Part shown: positions 18,217-25,596 of the stretch, in pieces | How the letters are laid out: each line of letters starts with the position of its first letter | Position numbering within the stretch: position 1 is the first letter of the stretch | NCBI RefSeq assembly: GCF_014646055.1 | Contig: NZ_BMMS01000015.1 | Span: 124,001 to 188,000, forward strand | Source of the DNA: Wenjunlia tyrosinilytica | GTDB taxonomy: Bacteria > Actinomycetota > Actinomycetes > Streptomycetales > Streptomycetaceae | DNA length: 64,000 nt | Direction: 5' to 3' | Translations under genes and position numbers: made by a program | Notes under the pieces: generated by a model | The model's database searches: none | What the model was told of the DNA's origin: nothing | What the model saw: only the letters and a program-made list of their open reading frames with translations

Positions 18217-19377
18217 TCACGGTGTGCGGGTGATCCCCAGCCTGGCGATCCGGCCCTTCTCGCCCGCCGCCCAGCAGGCGAGGTCGCGGGTGCAGGAGAC
18301 GGTGTCGAACGAGCCGGCGTCGAAGGTGCGCCACTGGTGGCCGCCGTCCGTGGTGAGGTCGCTGCCCGTGGGGCCCACGGCGATCGCGACCGAGCCGAAC
18401 GGGGCAACCCATGCCGCGCCGGAACGGTAGGCCACCGGGGGCCGCTCGGACGGGTGCCAGTTCCTGCCCCCGTCACGGGTGACCGCCGAGGCGTTCGGGG
18501 AGGCCTGGTCCGGGCGGTAGTCCCCGCCCACGGCGATCCCGTGCCGGGCGTCCCTGAACGCCAGGGCGAAGACGCCCTTGGCGGGGTCCCCGGCCGGAAC
18601 GGACGAGGCGGCCGCCGTCCAGGTCAGCCCCCGGTCCCCGGAGTGCAGGACCCGGGCCGTCGCCGCCCCGCCGGTGGCCAGCCACACATCCTTCGGCCCC
18701 GAGGTCACCAGGCACTGCCCGCTCGCCGCGAACGACGCCTCGCCCTCGAGGGCGGGCGGCATGCCCGCCGAGGGAAGGACCCTCCAACTGCGCCCGCCGT
18801 CGCCCGTGGACAGGACGCGGTACTTGCCGTCGACCGGGTCGCCGACCGCGAGCCCGTGGCGGTCGTCGAAGAAGGCGACGCAGTCGTAGAACGCCTTGGG
18901 GTCGGTGTTGCGGAAGCTCTCGGTCCAGGTCCTTCCGCCGTCGCCGGTGCGGTAGACCCGTGAGGCCTCGCCCTCACCGATCGCCAGCACCACGGCCCGC
19001 CGGGCGTCGAACGCCTCGACATCGCGGAACTGGAGTTCGCCCGCGCCCGGCGGGGAGACGTTCTCCCAGGTGCTTCCGCCGTCGGTGGTGCGCAGGACGG
19101 TGCCCGCCGAGCCCGCCGCCCAGGCGGTGTTGCGGCTGACCGGGGCCAGACCGCGAAAGCGCGCGGTGCTGCCCGTCTCCTTCGGCTCCCACACCGGCTT
19201 CCAGGAGTGCGCCCCGGATCCGGGCGCCCCGGCGGCCCCGTTGGTCCCGCTCGCCCCGGCCGCGCCCGCCTCGGACGTCCCCGCTTCCGCCCGCGCCGGC
19301 AGCGTCACCGCCGCCAAGAGCGCGGCCCCCGCCAGTCCCACCGATACCAGACGCCTCATCAACCCCACGGCTCTCAT
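18217..19377 (-). CDS. Secreted YCF48/BNR-like beta-propeller protein
   Basis: A 386-residue exported protein. After a signal peptide (MRRLVSVGLAGAALLAAV within the first 25 residues) and a Gly/Ala linker comes a propeller with repeated Asp-box-like motifs: VLRTTDGGSTWENV, VYRTGDGGRTWTES, VLSTGDGGRSWRVL, VLHSGDRGLTWTAA, AVTRDGGRNWHPS and LTTDGGHQWRTF. These S/T-x-D-x-G-x-x-W blocks define BNR/sialidase-type and YCF48-like propellers. Catalytic residues of sialidases are not evident, so a binding or assembly role is as likely as hydrolysis. The start is ATG at 19377 or, six codons later, 19359. Confidence 0.85.
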   Translation of the reverse strand: MRAVGLMRRLVSVGLAGAALLAAVTLPARAEAGTSEAGAAGASGTNGAAGAPGSGAHSWKPVWEPKETGSTARFRGLAPVSRNTAWAAGSAGTVLRTTDGGSTWENVSPPGAGELQFRDVEAFDARRAVVLAIGEGEASRVYRTGDGGRTWTESFRNTDPKAFYDCVAFFDDRHGLAVGDPVDGKYRVLSTGDGGRSWRVLPSAGMPPALEGEASFAASGQCLVTSGPKDVWLATGGAATARVLHSGDRGLTWTAAASSVPAGDPAKGVFALAFRDARHGIAVGGDYRPDQASPNASAVTRDGGRNWHPSERPPVAYRSGAAWVAPFGSVAIAVGPTGSDLTTDGGHQWRTFDAGSFDTVSCTRDLACWAAGEKGRIARLGITRTP

Positions 19378-19474
19378 GGCGGCCGAAACTAGCCCAGCCC
19401 CTGGGGCCCGTCCAGGGTGCCTACGCGGCCGGGGCGCGGGTGAGCTGCGTCTCAGTGGGCCCGGGCGGCGTTGC

Positions 19475-19494
19475 CTATGCAACTGAGTGCATAG
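19475..19494. promoter_or_regulatory. PadR operator (inverted repeat)
   Basis: ctatgca-actgag-tgcatag is a perfect 7 bp inverted repeat with a 6-base spacer, ending 13 bases before the padR start codon. PadR-family proteins bind palindromes with ATGCA/TGCAT-like arms, so this is probably the autoregulatory site and also controls the co-directional acyl-CoA dehydrogenase. Confidence 0.75.
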
Positions 19495-19507
19495 CAGAGT
19501 GTCCGGT

Positions 19508-20056
19508 ATGGCCCTCGAGCACGCGATCCTCGTCTCCCTCCTGGAGCAGCCGGGGTCGGGATATGAGCTGGCCCGGCGCTTCGACCGGTCCATCGGGTAC
19601 TTCTGGACCGCCACCCACCAGCAGATCTACCGCGTGCTCAAACGCATGGAGAACGACGGCTGGGTCGACGTCCGCGAGGTCGCCCAGGACGGCCGGCCGG
19701 ACAAGAAGGAGTACTCCGTCGCCGAGGCGGGCCGCTCGGCGCTGTCCGGATGGCTGCGCGACCCCGTGGAGCCGGAGACCATCCGCCACGACCTGGCGGT
19801 CAAGATCCGCGCAGTGGCGTTCGACGACCCGTCGGCCCTGATCGCCGAGGTCGTACGCCACCGCGAGATCCACGTCGCCCGGCTGGAGCACTTCCTCGAG
19901 GGCGAGAAGCGCGACTTCCCGGACCCCGGTGCCCTCGGCACCAGGCAGACCCTCCAACACGCCGTCCTCCGCGGCGGTATCGCCTTCCAGCGGATGCACA
20001 TCGAGTGGCTGGACGACGTCCTCGCCACGCTGCACCGGCTGCGGCCGGACAACTGA
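19508..20056 (+). CDS. PadR-family transcriptional regulator
   Basis: A 182-residue regulator. The N-terminal winged helix is typical of PadR: ALEHAILVSLLEQPGSGYEL, followed by TATHQQIYRVLKRMENDGWV and the beta-wing KKEYSVAEAGRSAL. The C-terminal half (about residues 95-180) is the helical dimerisation arm of the PadR-s2/Vir type. I chose the ATG at 19508; an in-frame start at 19487 would sit inside the operator. It is 26 bases upstream of the acyl-CoA dehydrogenase gene, which is its likely target. PadR proteins usually respond to small aromatic or lipophilic ligands; the ligand here is unknown. Confidence 0.92.
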   Translation: MALEHAILVSLLEQPGSGYELARRFDRSIGYFWTATHQQIYRVLKRMENDGWVDVREVAQDGRPDKKEYSVAEAGRSALSGWLRDPVEPETIRHDLAVKIRAVAFDDPSALIAEVVRHREIHVARLEHFLEGEKRDFPDPGALGTRQTLQHAVLRGGIAFQRMHIEWLDDVLATLHRLRPDN

Positions 20057-20082
20057 CCACACCACCCCCAGGAGACCCCCAG

Positions 20083-21804
20083 ATGGCGGACCCGCTGCTG
20101 TTCAATCCGCGCACCTACGACCCGGCCCACTTCGACGACGAGACCCGCCGCATCCTGCGGGCCACCGTGGAGTGGTTCGAAAGCCGCGGCAAGAAGGCAC
20201 TGGTCGACAGCTACATCGAGCGCGAGTGGTACGCCGACTTCCTGGAGTTCATCGCCAAGGAGGGCGTCTTCGCCTCCCTGCTGACCCCCGCCGCCGAGGC
20301 CGGGGGCGACCCCGGCAAGCGCTGGGACACCAGCCGGGTCGCCGCCTTCAGCGAACTGCTCGGCTTCTACGGTCTCGGCTACTGGTACACCTGGCAGGTC
20401 ACCATCCTCGGCCTCGGCCCGGTCTGGCAGAGCGGCAACGAGGCCGCCCGAGCCCGCGCCGCCGAACTGCTGCGCCAGGGCGACGTCTTCGCGTTCGGCC
20501 TGTCGGAGAAGACCCACGGCGCCGACATCTACTCGACCGACATGGTCCTGACCCCGGACGGTGAGGGCGGGTTCCTCGCCAATGGCGCCAAGTACTACAT
20601 CGGCAACGGCAATGTCGCGGGCATGGTCTCCGTCTTCGGCCGCCGGGCCGGCATCGAGGGCCCCGACGGGTACGTCTTCTTCGCGGCCGACAGCCGCCAC
20701 CCGCACTACCGGCTGGTCAAGAACGTCGTGAACTCGCAGATGTTCGTCAGCGAGTTCCACCTCGACGACTACCCGGTCCGCGCCGAGGACGTCCTGCACA
20801 CCGGGCAGGCCGCGTTCGACGCCGCCCTCAACACCGTCAACGTGGGCAAGTTCAACCTGTGCTTCGCCTCCATCGGCATCTGCGAGCACGCGATGTACGA
20901 GGCGGTCACGCACGCGCACAACCGAGTGCTCTACGGCCGTCGCGTCACCGACTTCCCGCATGTGCGGCGGGAGTTGGCCGACGCCTACGCTCGGCTCACC
21001 GCGATGAAGCTGTTCAGCGACCGGGCCGTGGACTACTTCCGCACCGCCGGTCCCGAGGACCGCCGCTACCTGCTGTTCAACCCGATGACCAAGATGAAGG
21101 TCACCACCGAGGGCGAGAAGGTCATCGACCTCATGTGGGACGTGATCGCGGCCAAGGGCTTCGAGAAGGACACGTACTTCGACAAGGCCGCCCGCGACAT
21201 CCGCGGCCTGCCCAAGCTCGAGGGCACGGTCCACGTCAATCTCGCCCTGATCCTGAAGTTCATGGGCAACTACCTCTTCCAGCCCGCCGAGTACCCGCCC
21301 GTGCCCACGCGCCACGACCCGGCCGACGACACCTTCCTCTTCCGCCAGGGCCCGGCCCGCGGGCTCGGCTCCATCCGCTTCCACGACTGGCGGGCGGCGT
21401 ACGAGGAGTTCGCCGACGTGCCGAACGTGGCCCGGTTCCGCGAGCAGGCCGAGGGCCTGTGCGAGCTGCTGGCCAAGGCGGCCCCCGACGAGACCCAGAA
21501 GAAGGACCTCGACTTCCTCCTGGCCCTCGGCCAGCTGTTCGCCCTCGTCGTCTACGGTCAGCTCATCCTGGAGCAGGCGCGGATCACCGATGTCGAGCGC
21601 GACGTCGTGGACGAGATCTTCGACGTGTTCGTCCGGGACTTCTCCGCGCACGCCACCGAGCTGCACGGCAAGGCGTCCTCGACCGGGGCGCAGCAGGAGT
21701 GGGCGCTGGCCCATGTGCGCAAGCCGGTCGTGGACACCGAGCGGTCGGCGCGGGTGTGGGCGCGGGTGGAGGCGCTGTCCGGCGTCTACGAGATGCGTCC
21801 CTGA
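20083..21804 (+). CDS. Acyl-CoA dehydrogenase family protein, 573 aa
   Basis: A flavoenzyme-like protein of 573 residues. The middle contains GLSEKTHGADIYSTDMVL and AKYYIGNGNVAGMVSVFGRR, which match the flavin/substrate region of acyl-CoA dehydrogenases, then a helical domain with RVLYGRRVTDFPHVRRELADAYAR typical of the C-terminal bundle. It is about 190 residues longer than short-chain members and has an extra helical C-terminus, as in very-long-chain types or acyl-CoA oxidases. I did not locate the catalytic Glu with confidence. The start follows AGGAG. It forms an apparent two-gene unit with padR, so it may detoxify or degrade whatever PadR senses. Confidence 0.88.
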   Translation: MADPLLFNPRTYDPAHFDDETRRILRATVEWFESRGKKALVDSYIEREWYADFLEFIAKEGVFASLLTPAAEAGGDPGKRWDTSRVAAFSELLGFYGLGYWYTWQVTILGLGPVWQSGNEAARARAAELLRQGDVFAFGLSEKTHGADIYSTDMVLTPDGEGGFLANGAKYYIGNGNVAGMVSVFGRRAGIEGPDGYVFFAADSRHPHYRLVKNVVNSQMFVSEFHLDDYPVRAEDVLHTGQAAFDAALNTVNVGKFNLCFASIGICEHAMYEAVTHAHNRVLYGRRVTDFPHVRRELADAYARLTAMKLFSDRAVDYFRTAGPEDRRYLLFNPMTKMKVTTEGEKVIDLMWDVIAAKGFEKDTYFDKAARDIRGLPKLEGTVHVNLALILKFMGNYLFQPAEYPPVPTRHDPADDTFLFRQGPARGLGSIRFHDWRAAYEEFADVPNVARFREQAEGLCELLAKAAPDETQKKDLDFLLALGQLFALVVYGQLILEQARITDVERDVVDEIFDVFVRDFSAHATELHGKASSTGAQQEWALAHVRKPVVDTERSARVWARVEALSGVYEMRP

Positions 21805-21833
21805 GCGCCCGCCCGGGCGGCGGCGAAGACCGA

Positions 21834-21870
21834 GGCGGCGGCGGGCCTGCCGCGTAAGCCCGCCGCCGCC
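21834..21870. terminator. Strong GC hairpin between convergent genes
   Basis: ggcggcggcgggc (21834-21846) pairs perfectly with gcccgccgccgcc (21858-21870), a 13 bp stem with an 11-base loop. It fills the 75-base gap between the acyl-CoA dehydrogenase (ends 21804) and the GH64 gene (ends 21880), and probably works in both directions. Confidence 0.75.
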
Positions 21871-21879
21871 GTCCGGGGG

Positions 21880-23094
21880 CTACCCCACGGAGACCGTGAA
21901 ACGACGGGGGTTGCCGTCGTTCGCGGCGCCCGAGACATCGGGCGCCCCGTCGGGGCGCACGTCGTCGTACGGGAAGGCGTAGCCGATGGGTGTGTTGGCG
22001 TGGACGATCCGCGCCCAGTGGTTGGTCCTGGCGTCCTGGTAGTAGGCGCTGGACGGTGCGGAGTTCGGCTGGTCCGGGTAGGTCAGCAGCGTGCTGCGGT
22101 TGAATCCCGCGGCCAGCCGGGCGAGCAGGGCCTTCTTGATGTCGGAGTCGCCCGGGTTGTTGGTGAACGGGCCGTGGTCGCAGGTGAAGATGTCCTTGGA
22201 CACCGGCTTGGCGAAGGTGTGGCCGCCATTGAAGGTCAGCACGCCCCCGCTGACCCGGCCGGTGTAGATCCCGCGGCCGTCCTGGGCGTCGATGCGCAGG
22301 TTGGTGGTGCTGTACTTCTGCCACACCGCGTCGATGTACGACGTCCAGTGCGTGCGGAACGGCATCTGGTCGGGGCGGTCGAAGTACGGCGCCATGTAGA
22401 CCTGCGGTGCGATGGCCCGCAGCACATTGCCGCCCGACCGGATGACCAGCTTGTCCCAGGGCTGGCCGTCCTTGGCCGCCTGCGCGGTCAGGGCATTGGC
22501 GATGGAGCCGACGGCGCCGGACGGCAGCGGGGCGACCGTGTGGGTGGTGTTGCCCTCGAGGGTGAGCCCGATGGGCAGATTGGTGACCAGGTCGACGTAG
22601 CTGATGTTCGCGAAGAGCTGGGTCGTGTCGAAGGTGAACTCGCAGAACGACCAGGTCTTGGCGTAGTTGGGATCGGACGGGTTGGCGAACGACGGCTCGA
22701 TGAGCGCGGGTCCCGGATTGACGAAGAACTGCAGAGTGCTGTCGCGCACGAAGTAGACACGGGCGCCGAACATCTGAGGCAGGGTCAGCACGGTGGCACC
22801 GCCGCCCGCGCTCTTGAGCGGTATGGAGCAGTCGACGGGCAGCGGGGTCTGCGGCGAGCCGGGGGACTGCAGGTAGTACTTGCTGCTGTCGGCACGGATC
22901 AGTATCCATTTGCCGGTGCCCTGCTCGTGGCCCGTCACATACGCGCGGACGGTGCCCGGCAGGCTCTTGTTCACCAGCGCGAGCTGACAGGTGGCCGGGG
23001 CCGCGGAGGCGCGGCTGTTCAGGAACGCGCCCGCCAGCGGGGTGGCGACGGCCGCTGCGCCGGCCGCGGCCAGGAAGGATCTGCGGGAAACCAA
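21880..23094 (-). CDS. Secreted GH64 beta-1,3-glucanase-like protein
   Basis: A 404-residue exported enzyme that would attack beta-1,3-glucan such as fungal wall laminarin. The N-terminus is twin-arginine-like (SRRSFLAAAGAAAV) with cleavage near ASAAPA. The mature domain matches GH64/thaumatin-like glucanases: YVTGHEQGTGKWILIRADS, FVNPGPALIEPSFANPSDPN, FCEFTFD, NISYVDLVTNLPIGLTL, and a C-terminal YQDARTNHWARIVHANTPIGYAFPYDDV. I chose the TTG at 23094 because GGAGG lies seven bases upstream and the domain begins directly after it; the longer upstream frame has no motif. A LacI-type operator is about 100 bases upstream. Confidence 0.9.
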   Translation of the reverse strand: MVSRRSFLAAAGAAAVATPLAGAFLNSRASAAPATCQLALVNKSLPGTVRAYVTGHEQGTGKWILIRADSSKYYLQSPGSPQTPLPVDCSIPLKSAGGGATVLTLPQMFGARVYFVRDSTLQFFVNPGPALIEPSFANPSDPNYAKTWSFCEFTFDTTQLFANISYVDLVTNLPIGLTLEGNTTHTVAPLPSGAVGSIANALTAQAAKDGQPWDKLVIRSGGNVLRAIAPQVYMAPYFDRPDQMPFRTHWTSYIDAVWQKYSTTNLRIDAQDGRGIYTGRVSGGVLTFNGGHTFAKPVSKDIFTCDHGPFTNNPGDSDIKKALLARLAAGFNRSTLLTYPDQPNSAPSSAYYQDARTNHWARIVHANTPIGYAFPYDDVRPDGAPDVSGAANDGNPRRFTVSVG

Positions 23095-23192
23095 GGGGGG
23101 ACCTCCGTGTAAGGGCGTGTGGGGGGAAGGGAATGGCGGGGAGGCGCGTCCCACACTGTGGCCAGAGCCTTGCGTTGCGTCAAGACTTTTTG

Positions 23193-23208
23193 CTGAGAAC
23201 GCTCTCAG
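23193..23208. promoter_or_regulatory. LacI-type operator upstream of the GH64 gene
   Basis: ctgaga-acgc-tctcag is a perfect 6 bp inverted repeat whose core TGAGAACGCTCTCA has the central CG and T/G-rich arms typical of LacI-family sites in actinomycetes. It sits 99-114 bases upstream of the GH64 start. No LacI-family gene lies in this window, so the repressor would be encoded elsewhere. Confidence 0.65.
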
Positions 23209-23317
23209 ATCAAGGGAATCCTTCACTTCATGAACGCATTCCTGGGGGATAGCCTGCTGGGCAGCCACAACGCGGGGTCGGGAGGGGGCCATCGGTGGGG
23301 CACGGTGATGAGGGGCG

Positions 23318-23932
23318 ATGAGTGAGGGCGGTGCGGCCGGGCCCGTGCTGGCGGCGAATCTGAAGGCACTGCGGGCCGAGCGGTCGCTCTCGCTCTCCGA
23401 GCTCGCGCGCAGGTCCGGGATCGCCAAGGGCACGCTGTCCCAGCTGGAGTCGGGGTCGGGGAACCCCACGATCGAGACGGTGTTCAGCTTGTCGAACGCC
23501 CTCCGGATCCCGGTCTCCAGCCTCCTGACCGAGCGCGTGCTGCCGGACGTGGTGGTCGTCCGGTCGGCGGGACTCGACGTGCTCAGCAGCAACGCCGTCG
23601 ATCTGCGGATGCTGCGCCGCCTCGACGTTGCCTCGTCCGTGGTGGAGGTCTACGACCAGCGGGTGCGGCCGGGGCAGGTGCAGCACTCGGGCGGACATCC
23701 GGGGCTGGAGCACGTCGTGGTGGTGTCAGGTGTGCTCAGGGTCGGCCCCGAGGGGCACACGCACGAGCTAGGACCCGGCGACTATGTGTGCTTTCCGGCG
23801 CAGGGCCCGCACACCTACGAGACCGTCGGCGGCCCGGTGGCCTCGGTTCTGATCCTGGAGTACCCGGCGGATCCGGACGCGCCGAGGGCGGCCGCGCCCT
23901 GTGCCCTTGACCCGCACGTCGACTCGCCCTAG
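23318..23932 (+). CDS. XRE-family regulator with C-terminal cupin
   Basis: A 204-residue regulator. Residues 10-65 form the helix-turn-helix: LKALRAERSLSLSELARRSGIAKGTL then SQLESGSGNPTIETVF. Residues about 105-185 are a cupin with VVEVYDQRVRPGQVQHSGGH, LEHVVVVSGVLRVG and HELGPGDYVCFPAQGPHTYE, where the His/Glu pattern suggests a small-molecule or metal pocket. It lies just upstream of and in the same direction as the hydroxyproline-type dehydrogenase genes. A perfect inverted repeat fills the gap between them, so it is the likely pathway regulator. The start is behind GAGGGGCG. Confidence 0.9.
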   Translation: MSEGGAAGPVLAANLKALRAERSLSLSELARRSGIAKGTLSQLESGSGNPTIETVFSLSNALRIPVSSLLTERVLPDVVVVRSAGLDVLSSNAVDLRMLRRLDVASSVVEVYDQRVRPGQVQHSGGHPGLEHVVVVSGVLRVGPEGHTHELGPGDYVCFPAQGPHTYETVGGPVASVLILEYPADPDAPRAAAPCALDPHVDSP

Positions 23933-23941
23933 CGTCACCAG

Positions 23942-23959
23942 CGTTCATTTCGCTGAACG
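23942..23959. promoter_or_regulatory. Inverted repeat at the head of the dehydrogenase operon
   Basis: cgttca-tttcgc-tgaacg is a perfect 6 bp inverted repeat immediately before the GTG start at 23960. Related half-sites (ttcatgaacg) occur at about 23229-23238 upstream of the XRE-cupin gene. A common operator for autoregulation and operon control is the simplest reading. Confidence 0.6.
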
Positions 23960-25168
23960 GTGGTGGTGGTGTTGAGCCCAGGTTCCACCCATGCCGACGT
24001 CGTGGTCGTCGGCGCCGGGGTCATCGGCGCCGCCTGCGCCGAGGCGCTCAGCGGACGGGGACTGCGTGTCACCGTGGTGGACCGGGGTGCGCCCGCCTCC
24101 GGCACCACCGCCTGCGGTGAGGGCAATGTCCTGGTCTCCGACAAGGCGGTGGGGCCGGAGCTGACGCTCGCTCAGGCATCCCGGCGTCTGTGGCCGGAGC
24201 TGCTCGACCGGCTCCGTGAGGAGGCCGGCCCCTCGCTCGCCGACGCCGAGTGGGACGAGAAGGGCGGGCTGGTCGTCGCCACGAGCGGCGCGGCGGCGCG
24301 GGCGCTCACCGGGTTCGCGGCGGGGCAGCGGGCGGCCGGGATCGACGCCCGGGAACTGCCGGAGGGCGGCGCCGCCGAACTCGAACCCCTGCTGACCCCG
24401 AAGGTGACCGCGGCGGTGCACTACCCCGAGGACGCCCAGCTCCAACCGGTGCTGGCCACGGCGGCGCTGCTCGCCGCGGTGACGCGGCGGGGCGGGTGTG
24501 TCGTGTCCGGGACGCCCGCGCTGGGCGTCGAGTCCGGCCGCGGGGGGCGGGTCACGGCGGTCACCACGCGGGACGGTGCGCTGCCGTGCGGGGCGGTGGT
24601 CAACGCGTGCGGGCCCTGGGCGGGCCACTTCGCCGCTGCCGCCGGCGCGCCGCTGACGGTCCTGCCGCGCCGGGGCATGGTGCTGGTGACCGGCCCACTG
24701 CCGGAGGCCACCGTGCGCCACAAGGTCTACGACGCCGACTACGTGGGCGCGGTGGCGGGCGACGACGCGGACCTGATGACGTCCACGGTGGTGGAGTCCA
24801 CCAGGTCCGGCACGGTGCTCATCGGCTCCAGCCGCCAGCGGATCGGCTTCGAGGACTCCCTCCAGGTCCATGTGCTGCGCACCCTCGCCGCGAAGGCGGT
24901 CGCTCTCTTCCCGGCCCTGGGGCGGGTCCCGGTGATGCGCGCCTACGGCGGCTTCCGCCCCTACACACCGGACCATCTGCCGGTGATCGGCGAGGACCCC
25001 AGGTGCCCGGGCCTGTGGCACGCGACGGGACACGAGGGCGCGGGCATCGGCCTGGCCCCGGCCACGGGGAGGCTGCTCGCCGAACTGATGGTGGGCCTCC
25101 CGCCGCACGTGGACCCCTGGTCCTTCCGAGCGGACCGCCCGGCACTGACGAAGGGGCAGGCCCAGTGA
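23960..25168 (+). CDS. FAD-dependent D-amino-acid/hydroxyproline dehydrogenase, catalytic (DAO-like) subunit
   Basis: A 402-residue flavoprotein of the DadA/DAO family. The FAD motif ADVVVVGAGVIGAACAEAL begins at about residue 13, and GTTACGEGNVLVSDKAVG is the flavin loop. The C-terminal RAYGGFRPYTPDHLPVIGED and GLWHATGHEGAGIGLAPATG are characteristic of amine-oxidising subunits. The next two genes encode a [2Fe-2S] protein and an FAD/BFD protein, overlapping by GTGA; this alpha-beta-gamma set is known for D-hydroxyproline dehydrogenases and related opine oxidases. The substrate is inferred from the racemase/epimerase at the operon end. Several in-frame GTG codons (23960-23969) make the exact start uncertain. 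Confidence 0.88.
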   Translation: MVVVLSPGSTHADVVVVGAGVIGAACAEALSGRGLRVTVVDRGAPASGTTACGEGNVLVSDKAVGPELTLAQASRRLWPELLDRLREEAGPSLADAEWDEKGGLVVATSGAAARALTGFAAGQRAAGIDARELPEGGAAELEPLLTPKVTAAVHYPEDAQLQPVLATAALLAAVTRRGGCVVSGTPALGVESGRGGRVTAVTTRDGALPCGAVVNACGPWAGHFAAAAGAPLTVLPRRGMVLVTGPLPEATVRHKVYDADYVGAVAGDDADLMTSTVVESTRSGTVLIGSSRQRIGFEDSLQVHVLRTLAAKAVALFPALGRVPVMRAYGGFRPYTPDHLPVIGEDPRCPGLWHATGHEGAGIGLAPATGRLLAELMVGLPPHVDPWSFRADRPALTKGQAQ

Positions 25169-25596
25169 TCGCCACGGTGAACGGAGACCCGGTCCCCGTC
25201 CAATCGGGCCAGACGGTGGCCGCGGTCCTCCTGTCGCTGGGCCATGCCTCTTGGCGAAGCACGCGCAGGGGCGGTCGCCCCCGAGGAGTCTTCTGCGGCA
25301 TGGGCGTGTGCTTCGACTGCCTGGTGGTCGTGAACGGTGTCCCCGACATCCGCGCCTGCCAACGCGTGGTGGAACCGGGCGACACCATCCGCTTCCAGTG
25401 GGGCGCTGAACTCCCGGCGGCGCAGCCGCAAAAGCGCGAGGCGGCGGGCGCCGACCACCCTGGCGCCGACCACCCGGGCGGTGAACGCCCGGATCCGGCA
25501 GGCCCCGACCCGGCGCGGCCGGAGCCCCACGCTCGGCCCCCCCGTTCTGACGAACAGTCAGGCGGCAGCCGGTCGGCCGAGGGGGAGGCGTGGTGA
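25165..25596 (+). CDS. (2Fe-2S)-binding small subunit with a Pro-rich tail
   Basis: A 143-residue electron-transfer subunit. Residues 1-85 form a BFD-partner ferredoxin-like domain: NGDPVPVQSGQTVAAVLLSLG, then the cluster ligands in GVFCGMGVCFDCLVVVNG and a final Cys in IRACQRVV. The order matches the gamma subunit of three-component hydroxyproline/opine dehydrogenases (family about 90-110 residues). The extra 45-residue tail is disordered and repetitive (GADHPGADHPGGERPDPAG), which is unusual. GTG at 25165 overlaps the previous stop as GTGA. The tail itself runs through to the overlap with the next gene. Confidence 0.88.
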   Translation: MIATVNGDPVPVQSGQTVAAVLLSLGHASWRSTRRGGRPRGVFCGMGVCFDCLVVVNGVPDIRACQRVVEPGDTIRFQWGAELPAAQPQKREAAGADHPGADHPGGERPDPAGPDPARPEPHARPPRSDEQSGGSRSAEGEAW

